64,000 bases of DNA from CAWIUB01 sp963839175. GTDB lineage: Bacteria; Actinomycetota; Actinomycetes; Mycobacteriales; Jatrophihabitantaceae. Made by a program: the position numbers and the translations under genes. Shown piece by piece: positions 16,760 to 25,517 of the stretch. Position 1 is the stretch's first letter. The number at the start of each line of letters is the position of its first letter. The notes below the pieces were generated by a model, which was given only the letters and a program-made list of their open reading frames with translations, was not told the DNA's origin and searched no databases. Where the stretch lies: assembly GCA_963839175.1 (NCBI GenBank), contig CAWIUB010000052.1:1-64000 (forward strand), in the 5' to 3' direction.

Positions 16760-17428
16760 GTGGCGATCCGCGCAGGCGAAGTTGACCCGGCGTACCTCAC
16801 CCGCCGGGAGGTGCCAGCGCTGCCCGTCCTGCCCGCATTCCGTCCGCTGCTGCCGGACGGGCTGCGGCGGGGCAGCGTCGTCGCGGTGTCCGGATCGGTG
16901 TCGCTGCTGCTGGCCCTGCTCGGCGCGGCCTCGGCCGAGGGAGCCTGGTGCGCGCTGGTCGGTGGCTGGTCGATCAGCGCCGAGGCCGCCGCCGAGTACG
17001 GCATCGAGCTGTCCCGGCTGCCCATCGTGCCGGCTCCCAACGCCCAGTGGACCACGGCGGTCGGGGCACTGCTCGACGCGGTCGACGTGGTGGTTGCCCA
17101 GGTGCCGGCGAAGGTGGCGAACGGCGACATCCGCCGGTTGGCCGCCCGCGCCCGCAGCCATGACGCCGTGCTCGTGCCGTTCCTCACCGGTGAGGCGGCC
17201 TGGCCCGGCGCCGAGGTACGGCTAAGCGCACAGGACGGAACTTGGGCAGGTATCGGGGCAGGACATGGTCGGCTGCGTCAGCGGCAGCTGGCCGTCACGG
17301 TCTCGGGTCGCGGACAGGCGGCGCGCCCCCGGTCAACCATGCTGTGGCTGCCAGCGGCCGGTGGCGGGGTGCACACCGGCGAACGGGTGGGCGGCGTCGT
17401 CACGCTGCCCACGGCGTTGGCCGGATGA
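16760..17428 (+). CDS. imuA': ImuA' mutasome protein
   Basis: Accessory factor of the damage-inducible ImuA'-ImuB-DnaE2 translesion system. GTG 16760 is chosen because GGAGGA sits 9 bases upstream; an in-frame TTG at 16733 lies inside the LexA box. The 222-residue protein resembles a degenerate RecA/SulA-like domain, with LRRGSVVAVSGSVSLLLALL in the place of a P-loop but without the GKT. It overlaps imuB by ATGA. Identity rests on the combination of LexA box, size, coupling to imuB and a dnaE2 gene 11 kb away. Confidence 0.82.
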   Translation: MAIRAGEVDPAYLTRREVPALPVLPAFRPLLPDGLRRGSVVAVSGSVSLLLALLGAASAEGAWCALVGGWSISAEAAAEYGIELSRLPIVPAPNAQWTTAVGALLDAVDVVVAQVPAKVANGDIRRLAARARSHDAVLVPFLTGEAAWPGAEVRLSAQDGTWAGIGAGHGRLRQRQLAVTVSGRGQAARPRSTMLWLPAAGGGVHTGERVGGVVTLPTALAG

Positions 17429-18996
17429 CCGCCATCCCGCCTCGGATGATCGCCGTCTGGTGTCCCGACTGGCCGGTGACAGCGGCCCGCGCTGCCGGAG
17501 GCAGCCTCGACTCAGCCGACCAAGGACCCGCTGCTGTGATAACCGGCAACCGGGTGGTGGCCTGCTCCCACGCCGCCCGGTCGGCCGGGGTACGCCGCGG
17601 GATGCGTCGGCGGGAGGCGCAGTCGCGCTGCCCCGAGCTCGCCGTGCTGCCCCGGGACGAGGCCGCCGAGGCGCGCATCTTCGAGCCGGTAGTCGTGGCG
17701 CTCGAGTCGATCGCGCCGGGGGTGGAGATCACCCGGCCCGGGCTCGCAGCAATCGGGGTGCGTGGCCCCACCCGGTATTTCGGCAGCGAGACGGCGGTGC
17801 TGCACGCGCTGTCCCGGTCGGTGAGCGAGCTGCCCGGTACGAGCGACGTCTCGATCGGGGTGGCCGACGGATCGTTCGCCGCCGAGCAGGCAGCGCGGGC
17901 CGGCGTGGTCGTGCCGCCAGGTGGTTCCTCCGAGTTCCTCGCCGGCTTGCCGATCAGCACGCTTGACCCGTCCGGCGACTCCCCTTTGGTCGACCTGCTC
18001 ACCCGGCTGGGGTTGCGGACACTCGGCGCTTTCGCCGCGTTGCCCGCCCGCGATGTGCTGGCGCGCTTCGGCCCGGACGGCGCGTGGGCGAACCGGCAGG
18101 CCGGCGGACTGGACGACCGCCCGGTCGGCGGACGCCGCCCCCCGGTCGAGTTCACCGTCATGCTGGACCTCGATCCGCCCGTGGACCGCATCGACACCGT
18201 CGCGTTCAGCGCTCGCGCCACCGCCGAGCGGTTCATCGCGGACCTCGCCGGGCACGGGCTGGCCTGTACCTGCCTGGAACTGCAGGCACACAGCGAACAC
18301 GGCGACGAGACGGTGCGCCGCTGGCGGCATGCCGGAGTGCTGTCCACGGTCGACGTCGTCGACCGGATCCGCTGGCAGCTCGAAGGCTGGCGGCACGGTC
18401 CACTGCGGCCGAGCGGCGGGATCACCCGACTGCGGCTCGTCCCGATCGAGACGGTACCGACCGGGGCGCATCAACGGGCGCTGTGGGGCGGCTCGGGCAC
18501 CGAGGACGAGCGCGCCCACCGGGCACTGGCCCGGGTGCAGACGCTGCTCGGGCACGGCTCGGTGCTCACCCCGATGGTGCAAGGTGGCCGCACCCCGGCA
18601 CAGCGCACCCGGCTCGTCCCCTGGGGCGACGAGCCGGAGCCGGTGCGCTCACCCGAGCAACCCTGGCCTGGACGGCTACCCGCGCCCGCCCCGTCGGTGC
18701 TCGTCGATCCGCCCCGTCCCGTCCAGGTGCTCGACAACGCGGGCCGTCCGGTGCTGGTCACCGAGCGGGGTGCGGTGCCGATGCCGCCGGCGCGGTTCGG
18801 GATGGAAGGCGAAACCATCACGGCCATCACGTCTTGGGCAGGTCCCTGGCCGGTCGACGAACGCTGGTGGAGCGCCGACGCCGTCCGCCAGGCCCGCTTC
18901 CAGCTCGTCGACGTGCACGGACGGGCCTATCTCGTCAGCTGCCAGCTGGCCGGCGATGCCGATCCGCAATGGCAGCTGGAGGCGCGCTACGACTGA
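17425..18996 (+). CDS. imuB: ImuB, Y-family polymerase-like mutasome protein
   Basis: 523 residues starting MTAIPPRMIAVWCPDWPV, the usual N-terminal strand of DinB/ImuB proteins, with the fingers/thumb region including IGVADGSFAAEQAARAG and the helix-hairpin-helix segment LLTRLGLRTLGAFAALPA. The C-terminal region (VLDNAGRPVLVTERG, then WPVDERWWS) is typical of ImuB. The family lacks the catalytic acidic residues of active Y-polymerases and acts as adaptor between the sliding clamp and DnaE2. ATG overlaps the imuA' stop. SOS-regulated through the box at 16725. Confidence 0.9.
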   Translation: MTAIPPRMIAVWCPDWPVTAARAAGGSLDSADQGPAAVITGNRVVACSHAARSAGVRRGMRRREAQSRCPELAVLPRDEAAEARIFEPVVVALESIAPGVEITRPGLAAIGVRGPTRYFGSETAVLHALSRSVSELPGTSDVSIGVADGSFAAEQAARAGVVVPPGGSSEFLAGLPISTLDPSGDSPLVDLLTRLGLRTLGAFAALPARDVLARFGPDGAWANRQAGGLDDRPVGGRRPPVEFTVMLDLDPPVDRIDTVAFSARATAERFIADLAGHGLACTCLELQAHSEHGDETVRRWRHAGVLSTVDVVDRIRWQLEGWRHGPLRPSGGITRLRLVPIETVPTGAHQRALWGGSGTEDERAHRALARVQTLLGHGSVLTPMVQGGRTPAQRTRLVPWGDEPEPVRSPEQPWPGRLPAPAPSVLVDPPRPVQVLDNAGRPVLVTERGAVPMPPARFGMEGETITAITSWAGPWPVDERWWSADAVRQARFQLVDVHGRAYLVSCQLAGDADPQWQLEARYD

Positions 18997-19183
18997 TCAC
19001 GTTCACGCCCGTCCGGCGTGGGCTGCCCACCCACAAAACGCGGGCACCTTAGGCGATCTGCACGGCGGATGGAGCCCGAATCTAAGGGCCGGACCGGCTG
19101 GAAATACGGCGTCGTTCCGATGTGGCGGGTGGGGCCTTACGACGAGTCTAGGTACATCGAGAACAAGACCTAGAGGAGCCGAG

Positions 19184-19381
19184 ATGACCACTCACCTGAC
19201 CGCCCTGGTCGCCGAGCAGCGCCGCACCGACCTGCTGGCCGAAGCCGACAACTACCGCCGGGCTCGCCAGGCCCGCCAGGCTCGTGAGCAGACGGCCCCC
19301 CGCCGCCCCGCCGCCCACCAGCACCACTGGGGCCGCGCCTTCCGAGCCTTCATGAAGGACGTGGCGACCGCGCAGCTGTGA
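19184..19381 (+). CDS. Small charged hypothetical protein
   Basis: 65 residues from ATG 19184 with AGAGGAG 6 bases upstream. It is a mostly helical, Arg/Ala-rich peptide (LTALVAEQRRTDLLAEADNY), with a histidine-containing tail ending in FRAFMKDVATAQL. Similar short proteins of unknown function are common in actinobacteria. It has its own leader (18997..19183) and is followed by a strong hairpin, so it is probably a single-gene transcript. Confidence 0.65.
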   Translation: MTTHLTALVAEQRRTDLLAEADNYRRARQARQAREQTAPRRPAAHQHHWGRAFRAFMKDVATAQL

Positions 19382-19393
19382 CCAGCGCCCAAC

Positions 19394-19429
19394 GGCACCC
19401 CCCGAACGGACATACTCCCGGGGGGTGCC
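19394..19429. terminator. Bidirectional hairpin terminator
   Basis: Perfect 11-bp stem GGCACCCCCCG / CGGGGGGTGCC (19394..19404 and 19419..19429) with a 14-base loop, lying between two convergent genes. There is no T-tract, as is usual for actinobacterial hairpin terminators. Confidence 0.75.
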
Positions 19430-19442
19430 GCGATATCTGGGG

Positions 19443-19907
19443 TCACGATGGCATCAACGTGGCCGAGACGGTAGCCCCGAGGTCCCAGCAGGCGTCCAGG
19501 TCGGCCTTGCTCGGTGCACCAACCACCGACACGTGGTCGTGAACGGGCTGCCAGCCCATCCCCTTGGTGATCGACTCCACCGCACGCACGGCGCCGGTCG
19601 TGTCGCTGTTGCCATGCACGTACAGGCCGTATCCGGCGCCGACCTTGGCGATGAGGCAGGGATAGTAGATCTGGTCGAAGAAATGCTTCAGAGCGCCGGA
19701 CATGTAGCCGATGTTGGCGGACGTCCCGAGCACGAAGCCGTCCGCGGCCAACACGTCCACCGCCGTCGCGGCCAGCGCCGGGCGTACGACGACGTCGACG
19801 TCCTCGATCTCGCCAGTAGTCGCGCCCGCCAGCACCGACTCGAGCATCGCTTGCAGCGACGGCGATGACGTGTGGTGGACGACCAGCAGGAGGGGCACGC
19901 ATCGCAC
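19443..19907 (-). CDS. Flavodoxin-like NAD(P)H-dependent FMN reductase family protein
   Basis: 154 residues. The N-terminus PLLLVVHHTSSPSLQAM is the phosphate-binding loop of the flavodoxin fold, and FVLGTSANIGYMSGALKHFF is the conserved flavin-contacting region of flavodoxin/WrbA-like proteins. It probably binds FMN and reduces quinones or similar acceptors, or has an electron-transfer role. No operon partner. Confidence 0.75.
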   Translation of the reverse strand: MRCVPLLLVVHHTSSPSLQAMLESVLAGATTGEIEDVDVVVRPALAATAVDVLAADGFVLGTSANIGYMSGALKHFFDQIYYPCLIAKVGAGYGLYVHGNSDTTGAVRAVESITKGMGWQPVHDHVSVVGAPSKADLDACWDLGATVSATLMPS

Positions 19908-19994
19908 GCTACCGAGCAGCTAACCCTCTGCGTGCCGTGCCGTGGCGGGGCAAAGCGCAGGGGCTGGCCGACAAGCCCGCCGTAGGGTGGGGAG

Positions 19995-21443
19995 ATGAGT
20001 CAACACGACACCGCACGCGGGCAGATCGGGGTCACTGGGCTAGCAGTCATGGGCCGTAACTTGGCCCGCAACCTGGCCCGCCACGGGCATGCCGTCGCGC
20101 TGCACAATCGCACGAGCGCCCGAACCCACGAGCTCGTCGAACAGCACGGCGCGGAGGGGACGTTCCTCCCGAGCGACTCGATCGAGGACTTCGTCGCCTC
20201 GCTGCAACGGCCGCGCGCGATCATCATCATGGTCAAGGCAGGCGACGCCACGGACGCCGTGATCGACGAGCTCGTCCCCCTGCTTGACGGGGGCGACATC
20301 GTCATCGACTGCGGCAATGCGAATTTCCTCGACACCCGTCGACGCGAGGAATCGCTGCGCACAAAGGGATTGCATTTCGTCGGCAGCGGCGTATCGGGTG
20401 GCGAGGAAGGCGCACTCAACGGGCCGAGCATCATGCCCGGCGGGTCGGTGGAGTCGTACCGGACGCTCGGGCCGATCTTCGAGTCGATCGCCGCGCAGGT
20501 CGACGGCACCCCATGCTGCGTGCATGTCGGCCCGGACGGCGCAGGGCACTTCGTCAAGATGGTGCACAACGGCATCGAATACGCCGACATGCAGCTGATC
20601 GCCGAGGCATACGACCTGCTCCGCACTGGGCTCGACGCGAAACCGGGCGAGATCGCGGAGATCTTCAAGACCTGGAACGAGGGCGACCTCAAGTCGTTCC
20701 TCATCCAGATCACCGCCGACGTGCTGGCCCACACCGACGCCGAAACGGGCCAGCCGTTCGTCGACGTCGTGCTCGACCAGGCCGAGCAGAAGGGCACCGG
20801 GCGCTGGACGGTGCAAAGCGCGCTCGACCTCGGCGTCCCGATCACCGGCATCGCCGAAGCCACGTTCGCGCGATCGCTGTCCGGGCACGCCGACCAGCGT
20901 GCTGCCGCCCGGCGTGCGTTCGGGACAGAAACCACCGGCTGGCGGGTCGACGACCGCGACAGCTTCGTCGACGACGTACGCAAGGCCCTGTACGCGTCCA
21001 AGGTCGTCGCGTACGCACAGGGCTTCGACCACATCGCGGCGGGCAGCGCCGAGTTCGGCTGGGACATCGACCGCGGGGCCATGGCAACGATCTGGCGCGG
21101 CGGCTGCATCATCCGGGCCCGCTTCTTGAACCGCATCCGCGAGGCCTATGACGCGGATCGGAAGCTGGCATCACTCCTCGTTGCGCCGTACTTCGCGGCG
21201 GCAGTGAGCGACGGGATCGGCAGCTGGCGGCGCGTGGTGGCCGACGCGGCCCAGTCAGGTGTGCCGACGCCCGCCTTCTCCTCGTCGCTGGCGTACTTCG
21301 ACGGTCTGCGCCGCGAGCGGCTTCCCGCCGCCCTGATCCAGGGCCTGCGCGACAACTTCGGCGCGCACACCTATCGCCGCGTCGACCGTGACGGCGTGTT
21401 CCACGCCGAGTGGAGCGGCGACCGTACCGAATCGCCAGCCTAG
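19995..21443 (+). CDS. gndA: 6-phosphogluconate dehydrogenase, full-length (NADP-type)
   Basis: 482 residues, the normal length of the decarboxylating NADP enzyme of the pentose phosphate pathway. Motifs: IGVTGLAVMGRNLARNLA (Rossmann), GSGVSGGEEGA, GAGHFVKMVHNGIEYADMQ and the C-terminal GGCIIRARFL segment. It is the second 6PGDH in the window; the short form is at 1706..2755. Its stop overlaps the stop of the convergent lysE-like gene. Confidence 0.92.
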   Translation: MSQHDTARGQIGVTGLAVMGRNLARNLARHGHAVALHNRTSARTHELVEQHGAEGTFLPSDSIEDFVASLQRPRAIIIMVKAGDATDAVIDELVPLLDGGDIVIDCGNANFLDTRRREESLRTKGLHFVGSGVSGGEEGALNGPSIMPGGSVESYRTLGPIFESIAAQVDGTPCCVHVGPDGAGHFVKMVHNGIEYADMQLIAEAYDLLRTGLDAKPGEIAEIFKTWNEGDLKSFLIQITADVLAHTDAETGQPFVDVVLDQAEQKGTGRWTVQSALDLGVPITGIAEATFARSLSGHADQRAAARRAFGTETTGWRVDDRDSFVDDVRKALYASKVVAYAQGFDHIAAGSAEFGWDIDRGAMATIWRGGCIIRARFLNRIREAYDADRKLASLLVAPYFAAAVSDGIGSWRRVVADAAQSGVPTPAFSSSLAYFDGLRRERLPAALIQGLRDNFGAHTYRRVDRDGVFHAEWSGDRTESPA

Positions 21444-22057
21444 GGCTCCAGTGCCAGGCGCAGACCGAATGCGATCAGCACGGTGCCCGTTATCCGATCC
21501 AGTCGCTGCCGGACGCGTGCCGTCGTCATCCAACGAGTCACCGGTCCGGAGACCGCGAGCAGGATCGCGAAGTAGGCCGCAGTCTCGGCGACGAAGATCG
21601 CGCCGAGCAGCAGGGACACGACGCCGACCGGCTGGCCGCGCGGCACGAAGCCCGGCAGGAACGTCACGAAGAACACGCCCACCTTCGGATTGAGCAGATC
21701 GGTGGCCACTCCGGCTGCATAGCCCGAGCCGATCAGGCCGTGCCGCGACCGGGCATCCATTGGGGGATCGGCCGAGAGCCGAGCCCGAATCGAGCGCACG
21801 CCGAGCCACACGAGATAGATCGCGCCGGCAATGCGCAACGCCAAGTAACCGTCATGGCTGGCACGCAGCACAGCCGACAGCCCGAGTGCGGCGACGCACA
21901 CCCACACGATTAATCCCGTCAGCACCCCGAGCACCGTCCGGGCCGCCTGTCGACGCCCGCCGCGCAGCAGGCTACGCATGACGACGAGGGTGTCTGGGCC
22001 AGGCAGCAACACGATCAGCGCCGCAGCGGTCGAAAAGGTCGCCAGGGCCACCAGCAT
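21440..22057 (-). CDS. LysE/RhtB family amino-acid exporter
   Basis: 205 residues with six predicted helices in the LysE pattern: LIVLLPGPDTLVVMRSLLRG near the N-terminus, then GAIYLVWLGVRSIRA, and the family signature NPKVGVFFVTFLPGFV. Members export lysine, homoserine, threonine or related solutes; the substrate cannot be told. ATG 22057 is used. Confidence 0.85.
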   Translation of the reverse strand: MLVALATFSTAAALIVLLPGPDTLVVMRSLLRGGRRQAARTVLGVLTGLIVWVCVAALGLSAVLRASHDGYLALRIAGAIYLVWLGVRSIRARLSADPPMDARSRHGLIGSGYAAGVATDLLNPKVGVFFVTFLPGFVPRGQPVGVVSLLLGAIFVAETAAYFAILLAVSGPVTRWMTTARVRQRLDRITGTVLIAFGLRLALEP

Positions 22058-22097
22058 GGCGACAGCGTATGCGGCTCCTGGCGGATCAGCCGCCGAA

Positions 22098-22874
22098 TTA
22101 CTGGCTGTCCCGCCAGGCAACCCACTCACGCACTCGGCGCAGGTCGTACGACGGCCCGCCGAGACCGACAGTGAACAGCCGGGCGCCTGCGTCGACGAAC
22201 GGCCCCGCGACCTCCTTCGGTCGTCCGCGAGGGACGCCGATGGACCGCTCGATCTCGTTCGGGTCGCGACCCACCTCGGTGCACCACTGATTGAGCACGG
22301 ACGACTTGTGCTCGAACGTCGCAAGATCACCGAACGTGTGCCAGATGTCGGCGTGCTGCGCGACCAGGCGCAGGGTCTTGCGCTCGCCGCCACCACCGAT
22401 CAACACCGGGATCTTCCGCGTCGGCGCGGGATTCAGCCTCGCCAAGCGCTGCTCGATACGCGGCAGGGCGCGCGCCAGATCGTCGAGTCGCCCACCCGCG
22501 GTGCCGAACTCGTAGTCGTACTCCCGATAGTCCCTCTCGAACCACCCGGAGCCGATACCCAAGATGAGCCGGCCATTGCTGATGTGGTCGACCGTCCGCG
22601 CCATGTCAGCCAGCAGATCTGGCTTGCGGTAGCTGTTGCAGGTGACCAACGCACCGATCTCGATGCGCGAGGTCTGCTCAGCCCAGGCGCCCAGCATCGT
22701 CCAGCACTCGAAATGCTTGCCGTTCGGATCGCCATAGAGCGGATAGAAGTGGTCCCAGTTGAACGCGATGTCGACGCCGAGATCCTCGGCCTCGGCCACC
22801 GCCGCGCGGAGGGCGGCGTAGTCGGCATGCTGCGGCTGGAACTGAACGCCGATGCGGATGCGGTCAGAGGTCAT
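22098..22874 (-). CDS. LLM-class F420-dependent oxidoreductase
   Basis: 258-residue TIM-barrel protein with luciferase-like features: GVDIAFNWDHFYPLYGDP at the F420-binding N-terminal strand, NGRLILGIGSGWFERDYREY and PVLIGGGGERKTLRLVAQHA. Family members use the deazaflavin F420H2. F420 use is itself a mark of actinobacteria. Substrate unknown. Confidence 0.85.
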   Translation of the reverse strand: MTSDRIRIGVQFQPQHADYAALRAAVAEAEDLGVDIAFNWDHFYPLYGDPNGKHFECWTMLGAWAEQTSRIEIGALVTCNSYRKPDLLADMARTVDHISNGRLILGIGSGWFERDYREYDYEFGTAGGRLDDLARALPRIEQRLARLNPAPTRKIPVLIGGGGERKTLRLVAQHADIWHTFGDLATFEHKSSVLNQWCTEVGRDPNEIERSIGVPRGRPKEVAGPFVDAGARLFTVGLGGPSYDLRRVREWVAWRDSQ

Positions 22875-22883
22875 TCCTTGACG

Positions 22884-23312
22884 CTAGTCAATGGGCACGT
22901 GCGCGCCGTGGCCGAGGTCGCGCAGCGCGCCGCGCAGCCGGGCGGCGGCGTCGTCGAGGTCCTCAGGGCGTGCCTTGTGGTCGGCGTTGGCGAAGTTGAA
23001 GTCGCGGGCCCCCCACGTCGGGAAGACATGGACGTGCAGATGAGGCACCTCGGACCCCGCGATGATCAGGCCGACCCGGGGGGAATTCCACGCCTGTTTC
23101 GCCGCCTGCCCGATCGTTTGCGCGACGCCGACGCAGCGCGCCAGCACCGTGCCGTCGGCGTCGGTCCACTGATCGACCTCCTGGCGCGGCACGACAAGTG
23201 TGTGGCCCGGCCGGAACGGCGCGATGGTCAAGAACGCCCCGACGTCAGGCTCCCGCCAGATGAAACGGGCGGGCAGTTGTCCGGAAAGGATCTTCGAGAA
23301 CAGCGTCGGCAT
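22884..23312 (-). CDS. HIT-family nucleotide-binding protein
   Basis: 142 residues with the histidine triad HLHVHVF preceded by FRPGHTLVVPRQEVDQW, the canonical HIT core. Such proteins hydrolyse dinucleotides or nucleoside phosphoramidates. The divergent membrane-protein gene starts about 70 bases away. Confidence 0.88.
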   Translation of the reverse strand: MPTLFSKILSGQLPARFIWREPDVGAFLTIAPFRPGHTLVVPRQEVDQWTDADGTVLARCVGVAQTIGQAAKQAWNSPRVGLIIAGSEVPHLHVHVFPTWGARDFNFANADHKARPEDLDDAAARLRGALRDLGHGAHVPID

Positions 23313-23383
23313 AGCACGACTCTGGCATGCGGCCGGCCAAAGTGCCGAGCTTGTTACCGTCGTCCTGCGGAGGTGGGAGCGGC

Positions 23384-24136
23384 GTGAATACTGGATACCT
23401 GCTCGCGGCGCCGGCTCCGCAGGACACCCAAGCCGTGGTCCTGCGACCGGTGCTGTGGATGTTCCTCGGCGTGCTGGTGACCTTCCTCGTCACCCGTTCG
23501 ATCACCCGATTGATCCGTTCGCGGTCGGCGCGTGGCCACGACACCGGGCCGGTTCGCGACATCACGATCGGCGGAGTCCACATCCACCACCAGGTCTTCG
23601 GCATCGTGATCATGCTGGGTGCCGGTCTCGGCCTGATCGCCACGACGCCCGAGGGCGACGCGCTCAACGCGGTGGCCGCGGTGTTCGGGGTCGGCGTCAG
23701 CCTGACGTTCGACGAGTTCGCGTTGTGGCTGCATCTGAAGGACGTGTACTGGACGAACGAGGGTCGCCAATCCGTCGACGCAATATTCTGCGTGCTCGCG
23801 GTTACCGGAATCCTGATCGGCGGTGTGGATCTGGTGACCGGGGAGATCGGCAGCAGCGATTGGTGGAGCTCGGTCATCGGCCTCGCCATCACCCTTGCGT
23901 TGTCGATCATTTGCCTGCTCAAGGGAAAACTCGTCACCGGAGTGATCGGGGTGTTCCTCCAACCGCTCGCACTCGTGGGCGCCATCCGGCTGGCCAAGCC
24001 CGGATCGTGGTGGGCGCGGCGTCGCTACCCGCGGCGTCCGCGTCGGCTCGCCCGCGCAGAGAGACGATTCGGTATGTCCTATGCGGCGCGCTGGAACCGG
24101 TTGCGCGACCTCGTGGCCGGCGCTCCGGACCGGTGA
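23384..24136 (+). CDS. Integral membrane protein of unknown function
   Basis: 250 residues from GTG 23384, preceded by GGAGGTGGGAG. Helices include VVLRPVLWMFLGVLVTFLV, GVHIHHQVFGIVIMLGAGLG, ALSIICLLKGKLVTGVIGVF and others, about six in all, with a basic C-terminal tail (RRYPRRPRRLARAERRFG). The HIHHQVFG motif in a helix could bind metal or heme. The last ~16 residues (NRLRDLVAGAPDR) are encoded in a repeat shared with the gene at 25336, so the C-terminus may be chimeric. Confidence 0.65.
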   Translation: MNTGYLLAAPAPQDTQAVVLRPVLWMFLGVLVTFLVTRSITRLIRSRSARGHDTGPVRDITIGGVHIHHQVFGIVIMLGAGLGLIATTPEGDALNAVAAVFGVGVSLTFDEFALWLHLKDVYWTNEGRQSVDAIFCVLAVTGILIGGVDLVTGEIGSSDWWSSVIGLAITLALSIICLLKGKLVTGVIGVFLQPLALVGAIRLAKPGSWWARRRYPRRPRRLARAERRFGMSYAARWNRLRDLVAGAPDR

Positions 24137-24165
24137 GCTTTGACGCTGCCGGATCTGTCCGCCGT
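24089..24165 (+). repeat. 77-bp direct repeat, copy A
   Basis: 72 of 77 bases match copy B at 25441..25517. It spans the end of the membrane-protein gene (RLRDLVAGAPDR then TGA) and a TTG start followed by codons for TLPDLSAV. After copy A that start is not followed by a kinase gene, unlike copy B, so copy A ends in a gene stub. Confidence 0.9.
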
Positions 24166-24223
24166 GACGCCCGGTGGTGGCCGCGATGGGCCGTCGGCCT
24201 TAGCCCCGTCCTCAGCCCCGTCC

Positions 24224-25222
24224 TCAGCCCCGGAAGCGCTCGCCGATCTGCCGGGCCACGGTTTCCGGCGCAAGGTCGACAGCGCCCTCCCAGTGCAGAC
24301 GTTCCAGGAACGTCGAATCCGAGCGGTAGAAGGGCCTCAGGTTCGAGCGGCTGGCCAGGCGCAGGTTGAGCGGGTAGCCCTCGGTGCCGGGCGGAGCTCC
24401 GTAGACCGCGCAGTTAAAGCTCTGGAAGCCCATCTCGGCGTAGGCGCCGAGGACGAGCACCAGCCCGCCGGCCAGTTCGCCTATGAGATCGTCATCGAGC
24501 TCCGCGGGCGAGGAGACGCCGGTGACGAACGCCCGCAGCTCGGCGGGGGCGATCGGGGCAAAGCTGGCGATCCATTGGACGCGCCCGGTGTCCCCCAGGT
24601 AGCGCTCGCCGCTGCGGCGTTCGGCGGCCAGGTAGGCGGCATAGCGCCGCGGGGGCACATCGGCGAGCATGCGCTGCATCGTGGTCGGCTGCGAATCGAC
24701 GATTCCCTGCAGGTGGGGATGAAACAGCGAGCCTCCTGCGGGCAGCATGTGGTTGGCGTTGATCGATGCCCACCGTGACCGCGGCTCGACCGCCATCACC
24801 GCCTTGGCGAAGGCGACCTGGGTGGCCAGGTTGTCGGCCAGCAGCCGCTGGGTGAACCTGCCGAGCGGCAGGTAGTGCAGCCCGGGCGAGTAGACCGACA
24901 CCGAGCTGTGCGACGAGTAGGCGTGCAGGTTGGAGAACAGGACGGCTTCGCCACGCATGATCCGCCCGTCAGGGTGAATCTCGGCCGGCAGCTCAGGTGT
25001 CAGCCGTTCGATCCGGCCCGGGCAGAACGGGCACTTCGGCTCGGTCTGCCGCGCGAACGCCTCCAGGTCGAAGTCGCTGGCGGGCATCAGGCCACGTCCA
25101 GGCACGATACGCGAGCTGTGCCCGGTCAGCGGATCCAGCCGCACCTCGATGGTGGTTTGGACTCGCTCGCCCGTGCCTGGCTCGATCATCTCAGCGGTCA
25201 GCAGCTCACGTCTGAGTTCCAT
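24224..25222 (-). CDS. Galactose-1-phosphate uridylyltransferase-like protein
   Basis: HIT-superfamily nucleotidyl transferase of ~332 residues. The zinc-type motif CPFCPGRIERL is near the N-terminus and the active-site motif AGGSLFHPHLQGIVDS carries the HPH nucleophile triad of GalT enzymes. ATG 25222 has GCGAGG upstream; ATG 25255 is an alternative. It lies between the two copies of a 77-bp repeat and has no Leloir-pathway neighbours (no galK or galE beside it), so its nucleotide-sugar substrate is uncertain. Confidence 0.75.
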   Translation of the reverse strand: MELRRELLTAEMIEPGTGERVQTTIEVRLDPLTGHSSRIVPGRGLMPASDFDLEAFARQTEPKCPFCPGRIERLTPELPAEIHPDGRIMRGEAVLFSNLHAYSSHSSVSVYSPGLHYLPLGRFTQRLLADNLATQVAFAKAVMAVEPRSRWASINANHMLPAGGSLFHPHLQGIVDSQPTTMQRMLADVPPRRYAAYLAAERRSGERYLGDTGRVQWIASFAPIAPAELRAFVTGVSSPAELDDDLIGELAGGLVLVLGAYAEMGFQSFNCAVYGAPPGTEGYPLNLRLASRSNLRPFYRSDSTFLERLHWEGAVDLAPETVARQIGERFRG

Positions 25223-25335
25223 CCTGGCCTCGCTATCGACTCCGGGCCTCAGCATCCCATGGCTCGCGCCGGGGTGAGGTAATCCAGAGCTAGGGTCAGG
25301 TGACCTTCCTGGCCTGGCTCAGACAGGAACCGCCG

Positions 25336-25488
25336 ATGCCACCAACCCATGACGTGCTAAACCAGCCTCCGGCCCTGGCCGGGTACGACGTCGCGGACGA
25401 TCCGGTGATGCTGGGCGCGCTGCGCCGCGAGGGGGCGGACCGCTGGGACAGGTTGCGTGACCTCGTCGCCGGCGCTCCGGACCGGTGA
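25336..25488 (+). pseudogene. N-terminal stub resembling AidB-type acyl-CoA dehydrogenase
   Basis: 50 residues. The start, with LNQPPALAGYDV and a 'DPVMLGALRREGA' helix, looks like the first ~35 residues of AidB-like acyl-CoA dehydrogenases, which are normally ~540 residues. It then runs into RLRDLVAGAPDR, encoded by repeat copy B, and stops. I infer truncation by recombination at the repeat. No catalytic domain remains. Confidence 0.45.
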
Positions 25489-25517
25489 GCTTTGACCCTG
25501 CCGGATCTGTCCGCCGT
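25441..25517 (+). repeat. 77-bp direct repeat, copy B
   Basis: Matches copy A (24089..24165) except at five positions. It contains the 3' end of the AidB-like stub and the TTG start with first codons of the P-loop kinase gene. The two copies flank the galT-like gene. Confidence 0.9.
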
